Assembly: GCA_025060195.1 (NCBI GenBank)
Contig: JANXCQ010000005.1
Span: forward strand, 52,671-116,670
Length of the DNA: 64,000 bases
Source of the DNA: Gemmatales bacterium
GTDB taxonomy: Bacteria; Planctomycetota; Planctomycetia; Gemmatales; HRBIN36
Direction: 5' to 3'
Shown here in pieces: positions 19,966 through 28,759 of this stretch. Made by a program: the position numbers and the translations under genes. How positions within the stretch are numbered: the stretch's first letter is position 1; each line of letters begins with the position of its first letter. The notes below the pieces were generated by a model. It did no database searches. It was not told the origin of the DNA and saw only the letters and a program-made list of their open reading frames with translations.

Positions 19966-20305
19966 TTGGAACGAATTTCCCTCGCCCACGTTATGGAAGG
20001 CATGCACGTCGCAGTTGCGACTTCGCTCGCTCCAATTCGATGCGCTTTTCCGATGAGTAAAATTGCTTCCACTTGCAGCGGTTCAAGAGTGTCGTAAGCG
20101 ATGAGGGGGAGTGTAAACTTTATCGCCTGCGGCAGATGTGCGCGGGCGACGGCCAGGCGTAGAAGCGAGCTCGTTCGCCCACCATACGGGCCAAGTGGGC
20201 GTGCACCTCCAGTCGAGAGGCGTCAAGGGAACGTTTTTGAATGGGTCGCCTGGGTGGGCTTGCGCGAAGATTGGAACGAATGCTGGGAGTAGGTCTTGCT
20301 CCTCC
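19966..20305. other. Intergenic region, no gene seen
   Basis: About 340 bases between tRNA-Leu and the end of the next minus-strand gene. No structure or gene is recognisable. Confidence 0.45.
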
Positions 20306-20989
20306 TTAATTACCAGGAGCGACGGTACGGCCCTGAAGCACGAATTCGCCAGGCTCGATGCGTAGCGCGGTAAAGTGGAAGGTCGGCGCGCGGCGCGAAG
20401 CTTGGAAGCGGATCACTGCCACGGGCAGTCCTTCATAGCGGTACCAGGTCACCTCAACCGTGCGTCGGCGCAGTAGATTGGCAAGTAGTTCTTGCACGTA
20501 GCGCACGGGCACAGGCACGGCCCCGATCCGAACCCGGCGAACCTGGAGCATAACAGCATTCGGCTCTGGCAGGCTGATCCACAGCCTCAGTTCCAGGGTA
20601 ACTATAGTGGACCAAGGGGCATGCCCGTAGCGGAAGCCTATGCGGATGAGATCTTGTTCGAGAGCCACGCGCGGCTCCTGCACCCCTTCCGGCAGTTCGC
20701 GGTGAAGTTGGGCTTCGACGAATCCTTCTGCTAAGTAGCTATTGATCTGGTCTTGACGCAAACGTAACTGCCAAGGTTGGTCGGGTTCCGGGTCGCTGAG
20801 CATGCTCACAAGGGAACTGATCTGACGGTAGAACTCGGCGGAGCATTGACTTCGTTGGGGACTGGGGGGCACGTGGCCGCGGCGATAATAACCAGGCTCG
20901 TGGCGTAATAAGACGACAAGCCCGGTGAGTAGGGCCGCTACGAGTGCCAAGCCAAGTAGGCCGCACAACCAACGACGCCAATTGGTCAC
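20306..20989 (-). CDS. Membrane-anchored protein of unknown function
   Basis: 227 residues. An N-terminal membrane anchor (LCGLLGLALVAALLTGLVVLL) is followed by a soluble domain of mixed alpha/beta character with many charged residues. I recognise no catalytic motif or family. The start GTG 20989 has GAGG seven bases upstream. It diverges from the antiporter transcription unit. A conserved planctomycete hypothetical protein is the best description. Confidence 0.65.
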   Translation of the reverse strand: MTNWRRWLCGLLGLALVAALLTGLVVLLRHEPGYYRRGHVPPSPQRSQCSAEFYRQISSLVSMLSDPEPDQPWQLRLRQDQINSYLAEGFVEAQLHRELPEGVQEPRVALEQDLIRIGFRYGHAPWSTIVTLELRLWISLPEPNAVMLQVRRVRIGAVPVPVRYVQELLANLLRRRTVEVTWYRYEGLPVAVIRFQASRRAPTFHFTALRIEPGEFVLQGRTVAPGN

Positions 20990-21158
20990 CTTTTGACCTC
21001 AAGTTGGATGCTTCAAGGTCCGCGATGGGATCAGGGCGATAGGAATCGAGGTGCTGATTCTCGACCCTGGTGCGACGATAGCTGCAGCGACCAGTCTGGT
21101 CAAGAGCACGCTCGGGTAGTGTTCTTCATACTTGTATGCCCAGGTGGCAAGCTAACCG

Positions 21159-21187
21159 TTGACTCGGGGGACTGAGCTAAGTAAAAT
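21159..21187 (+). promoter_or_regulatory. Sigma70-type promoter of the antiporter leader
   Basis: TTGACT (21159-21164) and TAAAAT (21182-21187) are 17 bases apart; each box matches five of six consensus bases. Transcription would start near 21194, giving a leader of about 185 bases that carries the riboswitch. Confidence 0.75.
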
Positions 21188-21207
21188 TGCGTAGTGTATG
21201 AGAAGCC

Positions 21208-21257
21208 AGGGGATGGAGTCCCCCTCATAACCGCCCCACTCGGGGCTGATGACTCCT
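21208..21257 (+). ncRNA. Fluoride riboswitch aptamer (crcB motif)
   Basis: The fold matches the crcB fluoride aptamer. P1 pairs AGGGG (21208-21212) with CCCCT (21221-21225). The hairpin loop GGAGT (21215-21219) pairs with ACTCC (21252-21256) to form the pseudoknot. The second stem pairs GCCCC (21233-21237) with GGGGC (21242-21246), and the conserved CTGATG follows at 21246-21251, as in the Thermotoga and Pseudomonas examples. The GAUG and AACCGCC elements are also present. Fluoride binding should stabilise this fold and favour read-through. Confidence 0.88.
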
Positions 21258-21324
21258 GCCGCGATGCTGTACGGCAGGAGTCGCGTGGTGAAAAAGGTTG
21301 GCCCTGCCGTACGGCAGGGTTTTT
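21252..21324 (+). terminator. Riboswitch expression platform with intrinsic terminator
   Basis: Three exclusive pairings use one repeated word. Anti-aptamer hairpin: ACTCCTGCCG (21252-21261) with CGGCAGGAGT (21272-21281). Antiterminator: GTACGGCAGG (21269-21278) with CCTGCCGTAC (21303-21312). Terminator: CCCTGCC (21302-21308) with GGCAGGG (21313-21319), then five Ts to 21324. If the aptamer holds ACTCC, the strand at 21269-21278 is free to block the terminator, so fluoride should switch the gene on. Confidence 0.85.
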
Positions 21325-21378
21325 CGTTGGTGGCTGGTCGGTGTCGCGGACGACCCACCACGCTGAGGAGGACTCGGG

Positions 21379-22611
21379 ATGCAAGAGATATTTCGCTTAG
21401 CCACGCTTTGGCTCGCTCTGGCTGTCGTTTCCACCGCGCTCGCCAGTCATCTGGGCGTCTCCGGGGCCTTGGTGGAAATCTGTGTCGGGACTGTGGCCGC
21501 TTACGTCGCCGAGTGGTATTTCGGTCAGGACGCGTTAGGAGCCAACCAGGAGTGGTTGCGTTTTGTTGCATCCGCAGGGGCGGTCGTTCTGACTTTTCTG
21601 GCGGGTGCGGAACTCGAGCCCAGTTCGCTCAAAGAGAAACTCGCTGAGGTCAGTGTCATTGGCTTGATAGGTTTTCTTGCGCCTTTTCTCGGTTGCGCCG
21701 CATTGGCTTATTGGCTCCTGGGCTGGGACACACGAGCCAGCTGGTTGGCTGGCATTGCCATGTCCACGACTTCCATGGCCGTGGTCTATGCCAGCATGTT
21801 GGACACGGGGCTGAACAAGACCGACTATGGCAAGGGCATCCTGGGCGCTTGCTTTATCAACGATCTGGCCACGGTCATCGCCCTGGGTCTGATTTTCGCG
21901 CCGTTTACCTATCGCACGCTTATTTTCGTCGCGGTGAGCCTGGCGGCCTTTCTTGTGTTACCCGCAGTAACGAGGCGGCTCATAACGCTTTATGCGTATC
22001 GCACCGCAGCCATCCGCACGAAATGGGTATTATTCGTTTTGTTTGGTCTGGGGTCCTTGGCGTTGTGGGCGGAGAGTGAGGCGGTGCTGCCGGCTTATGT
22101 CGTTGGCATGGTCTTGGCGCGGACATTAGGCAGCGATCATTTCTACATCCGTCGGCTCCGCACTTTGACGATCGGATTTCTGACACCGTTTTATTTTCTC
22201 CGCGCTGGCTCCTTTGTTTCCATTCCTTCTCTGATCGCGGCGCCCATGGTGTTTGTCTTGTTGTTGGGCGGTAAGGTGGTGTCGAAGATTTTTGCGCTCT
22301 ATCCCGTCATTCGTCTTTTCCGCGATCATCATAAGGAATGCTGGTATTACACGCTGCTAATGTCCACGGGCCTGACGTTTGGCACCATCTCGGCACTGTA
22401 CGGTTTGACCCACGGAATCGTCACGCCCGAACAATACTCGTACTTGGTCGCGGCGGTGATGGGCAGTGCGGTGGTGCCTGCCCTGATCGCTAATATCTGG
22501 TTCGTGCCAAGCCACCTGCTTGGGCGTGTGCCTCCTGCCGGCGAGGAGGAACTGATCGGGGCCGAGCTGCCTAGTGCCGACAATTCCTCAGAAACGACTG
22601 CAACGGGGTAG
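21379..22611 (+). CDS. Cation:proton antiporter (CPA/Na+/H+ exchanger family)
   Basis: 410 residues with about eleven to twelve membrane segments of the Na+/H+ exchanger fold. STTSMAVVYASMLDTGLNKTDYGKG and GACFINDLATVIALGL carry the ND pair expected in the ion-binding crossover helices. There is no C-terminal TrkA domain, only a short acidic tail. The start ATG 21379 has GAGGAGG eight bases upstream. The gene is governed by the fluoride riboswitch in its leader, so it probably helps cells cope with fluoride or the accompanying acid load (inference). Antiporters of this type are known members of fluoride riboswitch regulons. Confidence 0.92.
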   Translation: MQEIFRLATLWLALAVVSTALASHLGVSGALVEICVGTVAAYVAEWYFGQDALGANQEWLRFVASAGAVVLTFLAGAELEPSSLKEKLAEVSVIGLIGFLAPFLGCAALAYWLLGWDTRASWLAGIAMSTTSMAVVYASMLDTGLNKTDYGKGILGACFINDLATVIALGLIFAPFTYRTLIFVAVSLAAFLVLPAVTRRLITLYAYRTAAIRTKWVLFVLFGLGSLALWAESEAVLPAYVVGMVLARTLGSDHFYIRRLRTLTIGFLTPFYFLRAGSFVSIPSLIAAPMVFVLLLGGKVVSKIFALYPVIRLFRDHHKECWYYTLLMSTGLTFGTISALYGLTHGIVTPEQYSYLVAAVMGSAVVPALIANIWFVPSHLLGRVPPAGEEELIGAELPSADNSSETTATG

Positions 22612-22683
22612 AAAGCAGGTAACCGCAAGGAGAGCGTCAGCCCTGGGCAGCCTCAGCGGCGGGATGACTGAACCATGACAGCG

Positions 22684-23664
22684 CTATCCCATGGCTAACT
22701 CTTGAATCGCCGCGCGAAGCTCTTGGAGATAACGAGGGATGGCTTTCATGGGTTCTTCCGCAGCCTCATATTCGAGCACGACATAACCGCGATAGTTGAC
22801 GCTCCGCAAGATGTTGAGGATTTTCTTGAAGTCGGCCGGCTCAGGGGGTAGCCGTTTGCCATTTTGCGTGCGGAAAATTTCCGTCTTCACCTGGCACACA
22901 ATAGCGTAAGGGGCGATTTGCAGCAGTTCCGCATACGGATTTTCGCCGTGGAAGTTGCCGGTGTCGAGATTGACGCCGAAGTAATCATGATTAATGGCTT
23001 GGATGAGAGCGAGCATCTGCTGGGGCGTGCTGGTGATGCCACCGTGATTCTCCAGCGCCAGATAGATACCGTACCGAGCGGCGTGGTCGCAACATTCCTG
23101 AATAGCTTCCACGCATCGGCGTCGTGCTTTTTCCTCGGTATCCCCTTTGGGTACGCTGCCCGCGAAGATGCGAATCGTCTTAGCGCCCAGGAGCGAATAA
23201 CGTTCGATCCATGCTTTGACGTCGGCGATCTGTTGCTTCAGGGCCTGCGGGTCGGCGACGCAGAAGTTGTTCCCCACAGCGCCTCCGCTGATGTCGAGTC
23301 CCAGTCGCGTGCAGCGGGCTTTCAGGCGGGCGAGAAAGTTGGGCGTGGTGTCTTTGAAGTAATAGGCCGTCGGCTCAATGGCATCGAAGCCCCAGGAAGC
23401 GGCTAAGTCGGCGAAGTCTTCCAAAGTGATCGCGGGTTGACGTTTGCCGTGAAAGTGATCTCGGAGACTATATCCAGCCAGGCTCAGACGTACTTGGGGT
23501 TTACCCGTACGTTTGATCGGTTCGATGGCGCTAAGAGGGCTTTTTTGGTGAACGGCCATCGTACCTAACAACAAGCCCCCTGCTGCGGTCATAAATTCTC
23601 TGCGCGTGTACCCGAGTTTGCTAAGCGGTCGGTGAGGCAACGATGAATTTTCCTGGAGTGTCAT
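22684..23664 (-). CDS. Tat-exported sugar phosphate isomerase/epimerase-like TIM-barrel protein
   Basis: 326 residues from ATG 23664, which has AAAGGAGG just upstream; the frame is open to 23739 but that part lacks a site. A twin-arginine leader (YTRREFMTAAGGLLLGTMAV) is followed by an AP-endonuclease-2/xylose-isomerase-like barrel. Metal ligands expected in the family are visible: Glu in YLALENHGG, Asp and His in GVNLDTGNFHGENP, and Glu in VVLEYE. Planctomycetes have many such exported paralogues with unknown sugar substrates; inositol-type or sugar epimerisation is a guess. An inverted repeat lies about 70 bases upstream of the start. Confidence 0.9.
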   Translation of the reverse strand: MTLQENSSLPHRPLSKLGYTRREFMTAAGGLLLGTMAVHQKSPLSAIEPIKRTGKPQVRLSLAGYSLRDHFHGKRQPAITLEDFADLAASWGFDAIEPTAYYFKDTTPNFLARLKARCTRLGLDISGGAVGNNFCVADPQALKQQIADVKAWIERYSLLGAKTIRIFAGSVPKGDTEEKARRRCVEAIQECCDHAARYGIYLALENHGGITSTPQQMLALIQAINHDYFGVNLDTGNFHGENPYAELLQIAPYAIVCQVKTEIFRTQNGKRLPPEPADFKKILNILRSVNYRGYVVLEYEAAEEPMKAIPRYLQELRAAIQELAMG

Positions 23665-23730
23665 AGCGCCCTCCTTTCGTACATGTGGGATCGTTTTTTT
23701 ACAATAGCACAACCATCTCGCTGCGGCACC

Positions 23731-23743
23731 GTGATTCAATCAC
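23731..23743. promoter_or_regulatory. Inverted repeat upstream of the isomerase-like gene
   Basis: GTGATTCAATCAC has perfect six-base arms around one base and lies about 67 bases before the start at 23664. It may be a regulator site; no clear promoter is next to it. Confidence 0.25.
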
Positions 23744-23830
23744 GAGCACCTAGGATTACTCTCCCGCGCTAAGGGGATTCATCATGGCGAGGGGTAAACC
23801 ATACCCTGCAAGAGGATACTTAGGGCGAGC

Positions 23831-24292
23831 ATGACGGCTGGTCTGTTTACTGACTGGAGCTGGTCAGCGTCGAACCTTTGGTGGGACTTAGCCATTGGTT
23901 TCGTGGTGTTTGTGGTTTCCTTCGTCGTTAGTCTGGCCTTAGCGACCTGGGTCATCGTCCATTTGCCGACCGATTACTTTCGCGACTCGGTAACCCGAAA
24001 TAATTCGGGAAATCAACGTTGGCACACGCTGTTAGTAGTTGGCTTAGCACGCAACGTGCTCGGACTGATCCTCGTCGCGGTGGGGATCTTCCTTTCCCTG
24101 CCGGGCATTCCAGGGCAAGGCTTCCTGACGATCGTGCTGGGACTCATGCTCATGCAGTTCCCCGGCAAGCGCTACCTGGAAAAACGCCTCCTCGGTCAGC
24201 CTCGAGTCTTGGAATTGCTCAACCGTATTCGACAGCGTTACCAGCGACCGCCCCTGTTACCGCCTGAAGAAAGTCCCCATCCGAAAACCTAG
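23831..24292 (+). CDS. Small membrane protein, PGPGW-like
   Basis: 153 residues. A first membrane segment (WWDLAIGFVVFVVSFVVSLALATWVIV) is followed by a helical pair around LGLILVAVGIFLSLPGIPGQGFLTIVLGLMLMQFPG, where the LPGIPGQG turn resembles the PGPGW transmembrane family. The C-terminal part is basic and Pro-rich. Function is unknown. The start ATG 23831 follows a weak AGGGCGAGC. Confidence 0.7.
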   Translation: MTAGLFTDWSWSASNLWWDLAIGFVVFVVSFVVSLALATWVIVHLPTDYFRDSVTRNNSGNQRWHTLLVVGLARNVLGLILVAVGIFLSLPGIPGQGFLTIVLGLMLMQFPGKRYLEKRLLGQPRVLELLNRIRQRYQRPPLLPPEESPHPKT

Positions 24293-24447
24293 CCCTGCTC
24301 CGGCAGCCTGGTGAAGCAATGCGTTGGTTTCATAAGCTATGATCGTTCTGACGCTTGTGACGACGCTTCTGTTCGCTCTGACTTGCTAAGGAACTCGTCG
24401 GTTTCGTAAGCTATGAGCGTGTTGGCTCAAATGCAGGAAATGCGACC

Positions 24448-25404
24448 ATGACACGTAGCGAGGAATTAGGCAATTCGGAGCATAAAACGGCTCTTCAGCG
24501 GATCGAGACGTTACCGCTCATCCCGCCTCGACCTGCCGATAGTCACAAAGGCACCTTTGGCCGCGTGCTGATCGTCGCTGGTAGCCGGGGCATGAGCGGA
24601 GCGGCAGTGCTCTGCGGGTTGGGCGCACTGCGCGGCGGCGCGGGTCTAGTGCAGGTAGCGACGCCCCGCGAAATCCAACCGATCGTCGCAGGAGCTAACC
24701 CCTGTTACCTCACCGCAGCTTTGCCGCAGGATGAACATGGGCGGATCAGCTACCAAGCGCTGGAGATGATCTGGGAATTAGCCCGCAGCGCTACGGTGGT
24801 GGCGCTCGGCCCTGGGCTGGGTCAAAGCTGTGGCCTGCAACACTTGGTTGCACGCCTGGTCAGCGAACTGCCTCGTCCTTTGGTAGTGGACGCCGATGGG
24901 CTGAATAATCTCGCCCAAGCAGGCGTCGAAGCCCTGGCTCCAGCGCCAGCACCGCGGATTATTACGCCGCATCCTGGTGAGTTTGCGCGTCTCGTGGGGG
25001 CAACCACGGCGCAGGTGCAGATTCAGCGTGAGCAATTCGCGGCAGAATTTGCCCGCCGTCATCGCGTGATCGTCGTGCTCAAAGGGCACGGCACCGTGGT
25101 AACCGACGGCGAGCGGCTCTATCGCAATACGACAGGCAATCCGGGCTTAGCCAGCGGCGGTACGGGCGACGTGCTGACGGGACTGCTCGCCGCGTTGCTG
25201 GCCCAGCGGCTCGAACCATTCACCGCCGCCCAACTGGCCGTCTTCCTGCATGGTCGCGCCGGCGACTTAGCCCGCGAGGCCAAAGGCGAAATTGGCCTGA
25301 TAGCTAGCGACTTACCCGAATTTCTCCCGCTTGCCATCCGCCAAATTACGGCGCGACCGGTGCCCACGGAGACTCCGCGTCGTGAATCCTGCCCGACACC
25401 ATGA
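24448..25404 (+). CDS. nnrD: ADP-dependent NAD(P)H-hydrate dehydratase
   Basis: 318 residues of the YjeF C-terminal, ribokinase-like fold. The enzyme dehydrates S-NAD(P)HX back to NAD(P)H using ADP or ATP, repairing damaged cofactor in the cytoplasm. Visible motifs are GTFGRVLIVAGSRGMSGAA, ALGPGLG, VVDADGLNNL, ITPHPGEFARL, VLKGHGTVV and the nucleotide-site GNPGLASGGTGDVLTG. The N-terminal epimerase domain (NnrE) found in fused versions is absent and would have to be encoded elsewhere. AGGAAA lies nine bases before ATG 24448. Confidence 0.95.
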   Translation: MTRSEELGNSEHKTALQRIETLPLIPPRPADSHKGTFGRVLIVAGSRGMSGAAVLCGLGALRGGAGLVQVATPREIQPIVAGANPCYLTAALPQDEHGRISYQALEMIWELARSATVVALGPGLGQSCGLQHLVARLVSELPRPLVVDADGLNNLAQAGVEALAPAPAPRIITPHPGEFARLVGATTAQVQIQREQFAAEFARRHRVIVVLKGHGTVVTDGERLYRNTTGNPGLASGGTGDVLTGLLAALLAQRLEPFTAAQLAVFLHGRAGDLAREAKGEIGLIASDLPEFLPLAIRQITARPVPTETPRRESCPTP

Positions 25405-25541
25405 GCGCTCCGTTTAGATAAAGTCGCGCTTCTGGACGTTTCTCATCGGTTTCTAAGACGACCATGCTATGATGGTAGTCGGAACCTGAACGGGGGCTTG
25501 GTGTTGTTAACCACGGAAGAGGTCAGTTGGGGGCAATCGCG

Positions 25542-27146
25542 ATGCTAGGAAAACGCTGGGGCAGGCGAGTGAAAAGTATCGCAGCCTTATGGGCCGTGTT
25601 GGCGGTGGTCGGCTGGGTTGTAGCGCAGGTGAATCAATCATCCACGCCGTCGGCCAAAGTGTCCGTGCAGGCATTGCCCACCGAACAAGTGGTGCAACAA
25701 GTTGATGCCATTATCCTGAAGCATCTAGCAGCCCAAAACATTCGCCCGGCAGGGTTATCAAGCGACGAAGAATTTTTGCGTCGCGCCTACCTTGACATCA
25801 CGGGCAAAATCCCCACGGCCGAGCAAGCCGCTGCCTTTCTCGACAGCCGCGAAGCGAACAAGCGGGCACAACTGATCGAGCAATTACTCGCCAGTCCCGA
25901 TTATGGTCGTCATTTCGCCGACGAATGGGTACGTTTGCTTGTGCCGCGCGACTCCCAGAACCGACTGCTGCGTACCCAACCGCTTTTCGATTGGCTAACC
26001 GAGCAATTCAACCAGAATCGTCCTTGGAGCGAAATTGTCACCGCATTGCTTACCGCCACAGGCACGCAACAGGAAAATCCCGCCGTTACCTACTTCCTTG
26101 CGAACCAGGGCCTCGACCAGATTACCAATTCGGTGTGTAAACTGTTCCTCGGCAACCAACTGCAATGTGCGCAGTGCCATAATCACCCCTTTACCAACTG
26201 GAAACAGAATGATTACTGGGCCTTCGCCGCGTTCTTCGCCAAAGTGCAAAGAGATAACACGCTAGCCGCGGCCAAGCAAGGGACTAGTCCTGGCGTGCGC
26301 GAGCTTCCCCGCATCGCGTTGCGCCGCAATCTCCCCGAATCATACAAAGCGCTGCCGCCGAAATTCCTCGGCGGGGCTCAACCGCAACTGCGCGCCTCTG
26401 AGCCGCTGCGACCTGTCTTAGCCAAATGGTTGACGGCGCCCGACAATCCCTACTTCGCCAAGGCCACGGTCAATCGCTGGTGGGCGAAATTCTTCGGCCG
26501 CGGCCTGGTCAACCCCGTGGACGACATGCACGAAGACAATCCGCCGGTTTACCCAGAATTACTCGACTTACTGGCGCAACAGTTCGTCGCTCACCAATTT
26601 GACCTGAAATGGCTGGTGCGCACGATTACCAACACGCAGGCATATCAGCGGAGCAGCAAACCCGTCGGGGAGCAGCCCGCCGATCCGACTCTTTTTGCCC
26701 AAATGCCCGTCAAACCGATGACCCCGGCGCAGTTATTCGACGCCCTGGCCCAGGTCGTCGGGTTCAATCGCAACTTAGCTGCGCGGAAGCCTGCCATCGG
26801 CCCGAAGCCCGGCTTCAACGTCCGCGAAGCGTTTATCATCGCCTTCAGCGGCGATGAAGGGGCCGACCCCCTTGATTACCAGGCGGGTATTCCCCATGCG
26901 TTGCGCCTGATGAACTCGCCTATGACCAACGCCGATGGCATTGTTCTCCAGGATGCGCTGCGTCGCGGGGAATCTCCCGAAGAGACGCTCGATTGGCTGT
27001 TTCTGGGCGTGCTGTCGCGCCGACCCAGCGCTCAGGAACGCGAACGTTTCCTGAATTACGTCGCCCAGCGCCAATATAGCCGAGCCGCCTGGAGCGATGT
27101 CTTCTGGGCGCTGATTAATTCCAGCGAATTTGTCCTCACGCGGTAA
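25542..27146 (+). CDS. DUF1549 / DUF1553 protein without an N-terminal cytochrome domain
   Basis: About 534 residues. A signal-like segment (SIAALWAVLAVVGWVVAQ) leads directly into DUF1549 (DEEFLRRAYLDITGKIPT, ASPDYGRHFADEWVRL) with one CxxCH in QCAQCHNHPFTNW, then DUF1553 (ATVNRWWAKFFGRGLVNPVDD, NTQAYQRSS, MNSPMTNADG). The PSCyt1 domain of the paralogue at 3651 is missing. I prefer ATG 25542, eight bases after GGGGG; an in-frame TTG at 25527 is the alternative. It pairs with the DUF1501 gene that follows. The role of the pair is unknown. Confidence 0.92.
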   Translation: MLGKRWGRRVKSIAALWAVLAVVGWVVAQVNQSSTPSAKVSVQALPTEQVVQQVDAIILKHLAAQNIRPAGLSSDEEFLRRAYLDITGKIPTAEQAAAFLDSREANKRAQLIEQLLASPDYGRHFADEWVRLLVPRDSQNRLLRTQPLFDWLTEQFNQNRPWSEIVTALLTATGTQQENPAVTYFLANQGLDQITNSVCKLFLGNQLQCAQCHNHPFTNWKQNDYWAFAAFFAKVQRDNTLAAAKQGTSPGVRELPRIALRRNLPESYKALPPKFLGGAQPQLRASEPLRPVLAKWLTAPDNPYFAKATVNRWWAKFFGRGLVNPVDDMHEDNPPVYPELLDLLAQQFVAHQFDLKWLVRTITNTQAYQRSSKPVGEQPADPTLFAQMPVKPMTPAQLFDALAQVVGFNRNLAARKPAIGPKPGFNVREAFIIAFSGDEGADPLDYQAGIPHALRLMNSPMTNADGIVLQDALRRGESPEETLDWLFLGVLSRRPSAQERERFLNYVAQRQYSRAAWSDVFWALINSSEFVLTR

Positions 27147-27278
27147 CCGACGCTGCCGGGCGGTGGGGCGGACCTCGCGTTCCCCCGCCGCCTGCTGCTT
27201 CAGCGACGATTCTTACGACGCTATAGTGCGTCCCAACCGGTGTGCTGACGGGTTGGGCTTATCCAGGGAGGCCAAGTC

Positions 27279-28547
27279 ATGCGGGATTTTGCACCGCTCA
27301 GCCGACGCGAGTTCTGCCAACTCACCGCCGCGGGCATCACTGGTTTATCCCTCTCCGGTTGGCTCGACATCTTGGCGTTACGGGCTGCGCAAGGGCAACT
27401 GAAACATAAAGCGTGCATCCTGCTCTGGATGGATGGCGGACCCTCGCATAAAGACACTTTCGACCTGAAGCCCGGCACACGCTATGCCGGTGAGTTTAAA
27501 CCGATCTCCACCTCGGTGCCGGGGATTCAAATCAGCGAGCATTTCCCCAAGTTAGCCAAGCTCATGCAGCACGTGGCTATCCTGCGGGGCATGAACACAG
27601 GCGTGTCCGACCATAACCGTGCCCGCTACTACATGCATACCGGCTATCGCGAAGGCCAAGGCGGGGTGATTCATCCGAGCCTCGGTTCGATCGTTTCGCA
27701 CGAACTGGGACGGCCCGAATTCCCGCTGCCGAACTTCGTCGCCATCTCCGCCCGCGTACTTGGCGCCGGTTACCTGGGCCCACGGCATGAGCCGCTGGTG
27801 GTGCTTGACCCAAACCGCGGCGTCGAGAATCTGCGGGCTTCCGTTGCCGACGACCGCTTCAATGACCGTATTAGCTTGCTCGAAGAACTGGAGCAAGGTT
27901 TCTACCGCACCTATCGTACCCCCGCGGCTCAGGCGCATCACACCATGTACGCCCGTGCCGTCGAACTGATGCGCTCCAAGGAAGCCAAGGCCTTCGACCT
28001 CAGTCAGGAACCCGCCAGCGTGCGGCAACGGTATGGCGGCACGCGCTTCGGCGACGGTTGCTTACTGGCCCGTCGGCTCATCGAAGTCGGCGTCAAGTTC
28101 GTCGAAGTCGGCCTGGGCGGCTGGGACACGCATCAGAACAACTTCCCCCGCGTGCGAGAACTCTCCGCCCAGGTGGACTCCGCACTCAGTGCACTCATTG
28201 AAGACCTGCACCAACGCGGACTGCTCGACAGTACGCTCATCATCTGGATGGGCGAATTCGGCCGCACGCCTCATATCAACAATCGCGGCCCGCAACCGGG
28301 TCGCGATCACTGGTCGCGTGCCTGGAGTACCTTGCTCATCGGCGGCGGCATTAAAGGCGGTCAGGTCATCGGCAAGACCGACGCCGAGGGCGCCACTGTG
28401 GTGGAGCGGCCCATTTCCGCTCTCGACTTCCTGGCCACGGTGTGCACCATTCTCGGCATTGACTACACGAAACAATACACCACGCCCCGGGGCCGACCCA
28501 TTCGCATCGTCGACCGCGGCGCTAACCCGATTAAGGAACTCTTGTGA
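27279..28547 (+). CDS. DUF1501 domain protein, Tat-exported (second copy)
   Basis: 422 residues with a twin-arginine leader (SRREFCQLTAAGITGLSLSG). DUF1501 motifs are LLWMDGGPSHKDTFDLKPGT near residue 48, VSDHNRARYY near 109, GWDTHQNNF near 288, and GEFGRTPHINN with GRDHWSRAW near 325-345. It follows its DUF1549/DUF1553 partner after about 130 bases and has GGGAGG before ATG 27279. It is a paralogue of the protein at 6072. Sulfatase-like fold is known for the family; the substrate is not. Confidence 0.93.
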   Translation: MRDFAPLSRREFCQLTAAGITGLSLSGWLDILALRAAQGQLKHKACILLWMDGGPSHKDTFDLKPGTRYAGEFKPISTSVPGIQISEHFPKLAKLMQHVAILRGMNTGVSDHNRARYYMHTGYREGQGGVIHPSLGSIVSHELGRPEFPLPNFVAISARVLGAGYLGPRHEPLVVLDPNRGVENLRASVADDRFNDRISLLEELEQGFYRTYRTPAAQAHHTMYARAVELMRSKEAKAFDLSQEPASVRQRYGGTRFGDGCLLARRLIEVGVKFVEVGLGGWDTHQNNFPRVRELSAQVDSALSALIEDLHQRGLLDSTLIIWMGEFGRTPHINNRGPQPGRDHWSRAWSTLLIGGGIKGGQVIGKTDAEGATVVERPISALDFLATVCTILGIDYTKQYTTPRGRPIRIVDRGANPIKELL

Positions 28548-28759
28548 ACAAACCTAGGGATTGTGCTCCCCTTGCCATAGGCTCAGCCTCTGGGCAGCCA
28601 ACAGTTCCTCGCCTGCTCTTCAGCAAAGTTTCCCGCTTGCTCACCACCTCTCCATAGGCCGACAGATGGCATACCGGCCTTTCTTCAGCGTTTGCATATC
28701 TCAAAGTTCCCAACGTCCCGGGCAATGGTAGGCCCATTTCTAGGCATTGGTGAACCAAT

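Noticed and set aside
19550..19966. Open frame on the minus strand beginning MREVGVEPTR, and a neighbour reading GSRTHTGFHSHQ
   Set aside because: This is the well-known false protein from the complement of a tRNA-Leu gene; the tRNA at 19880-19965 explains it.
24326..24420. Imperfect direct repeat GGTTTCATAAGCTATGA / GGTTTCGTAAGCTATGA before nnrD
   Set aside because: Only two copies, no promoter spacing that makes sense of them; possibly chance or a local duplication.
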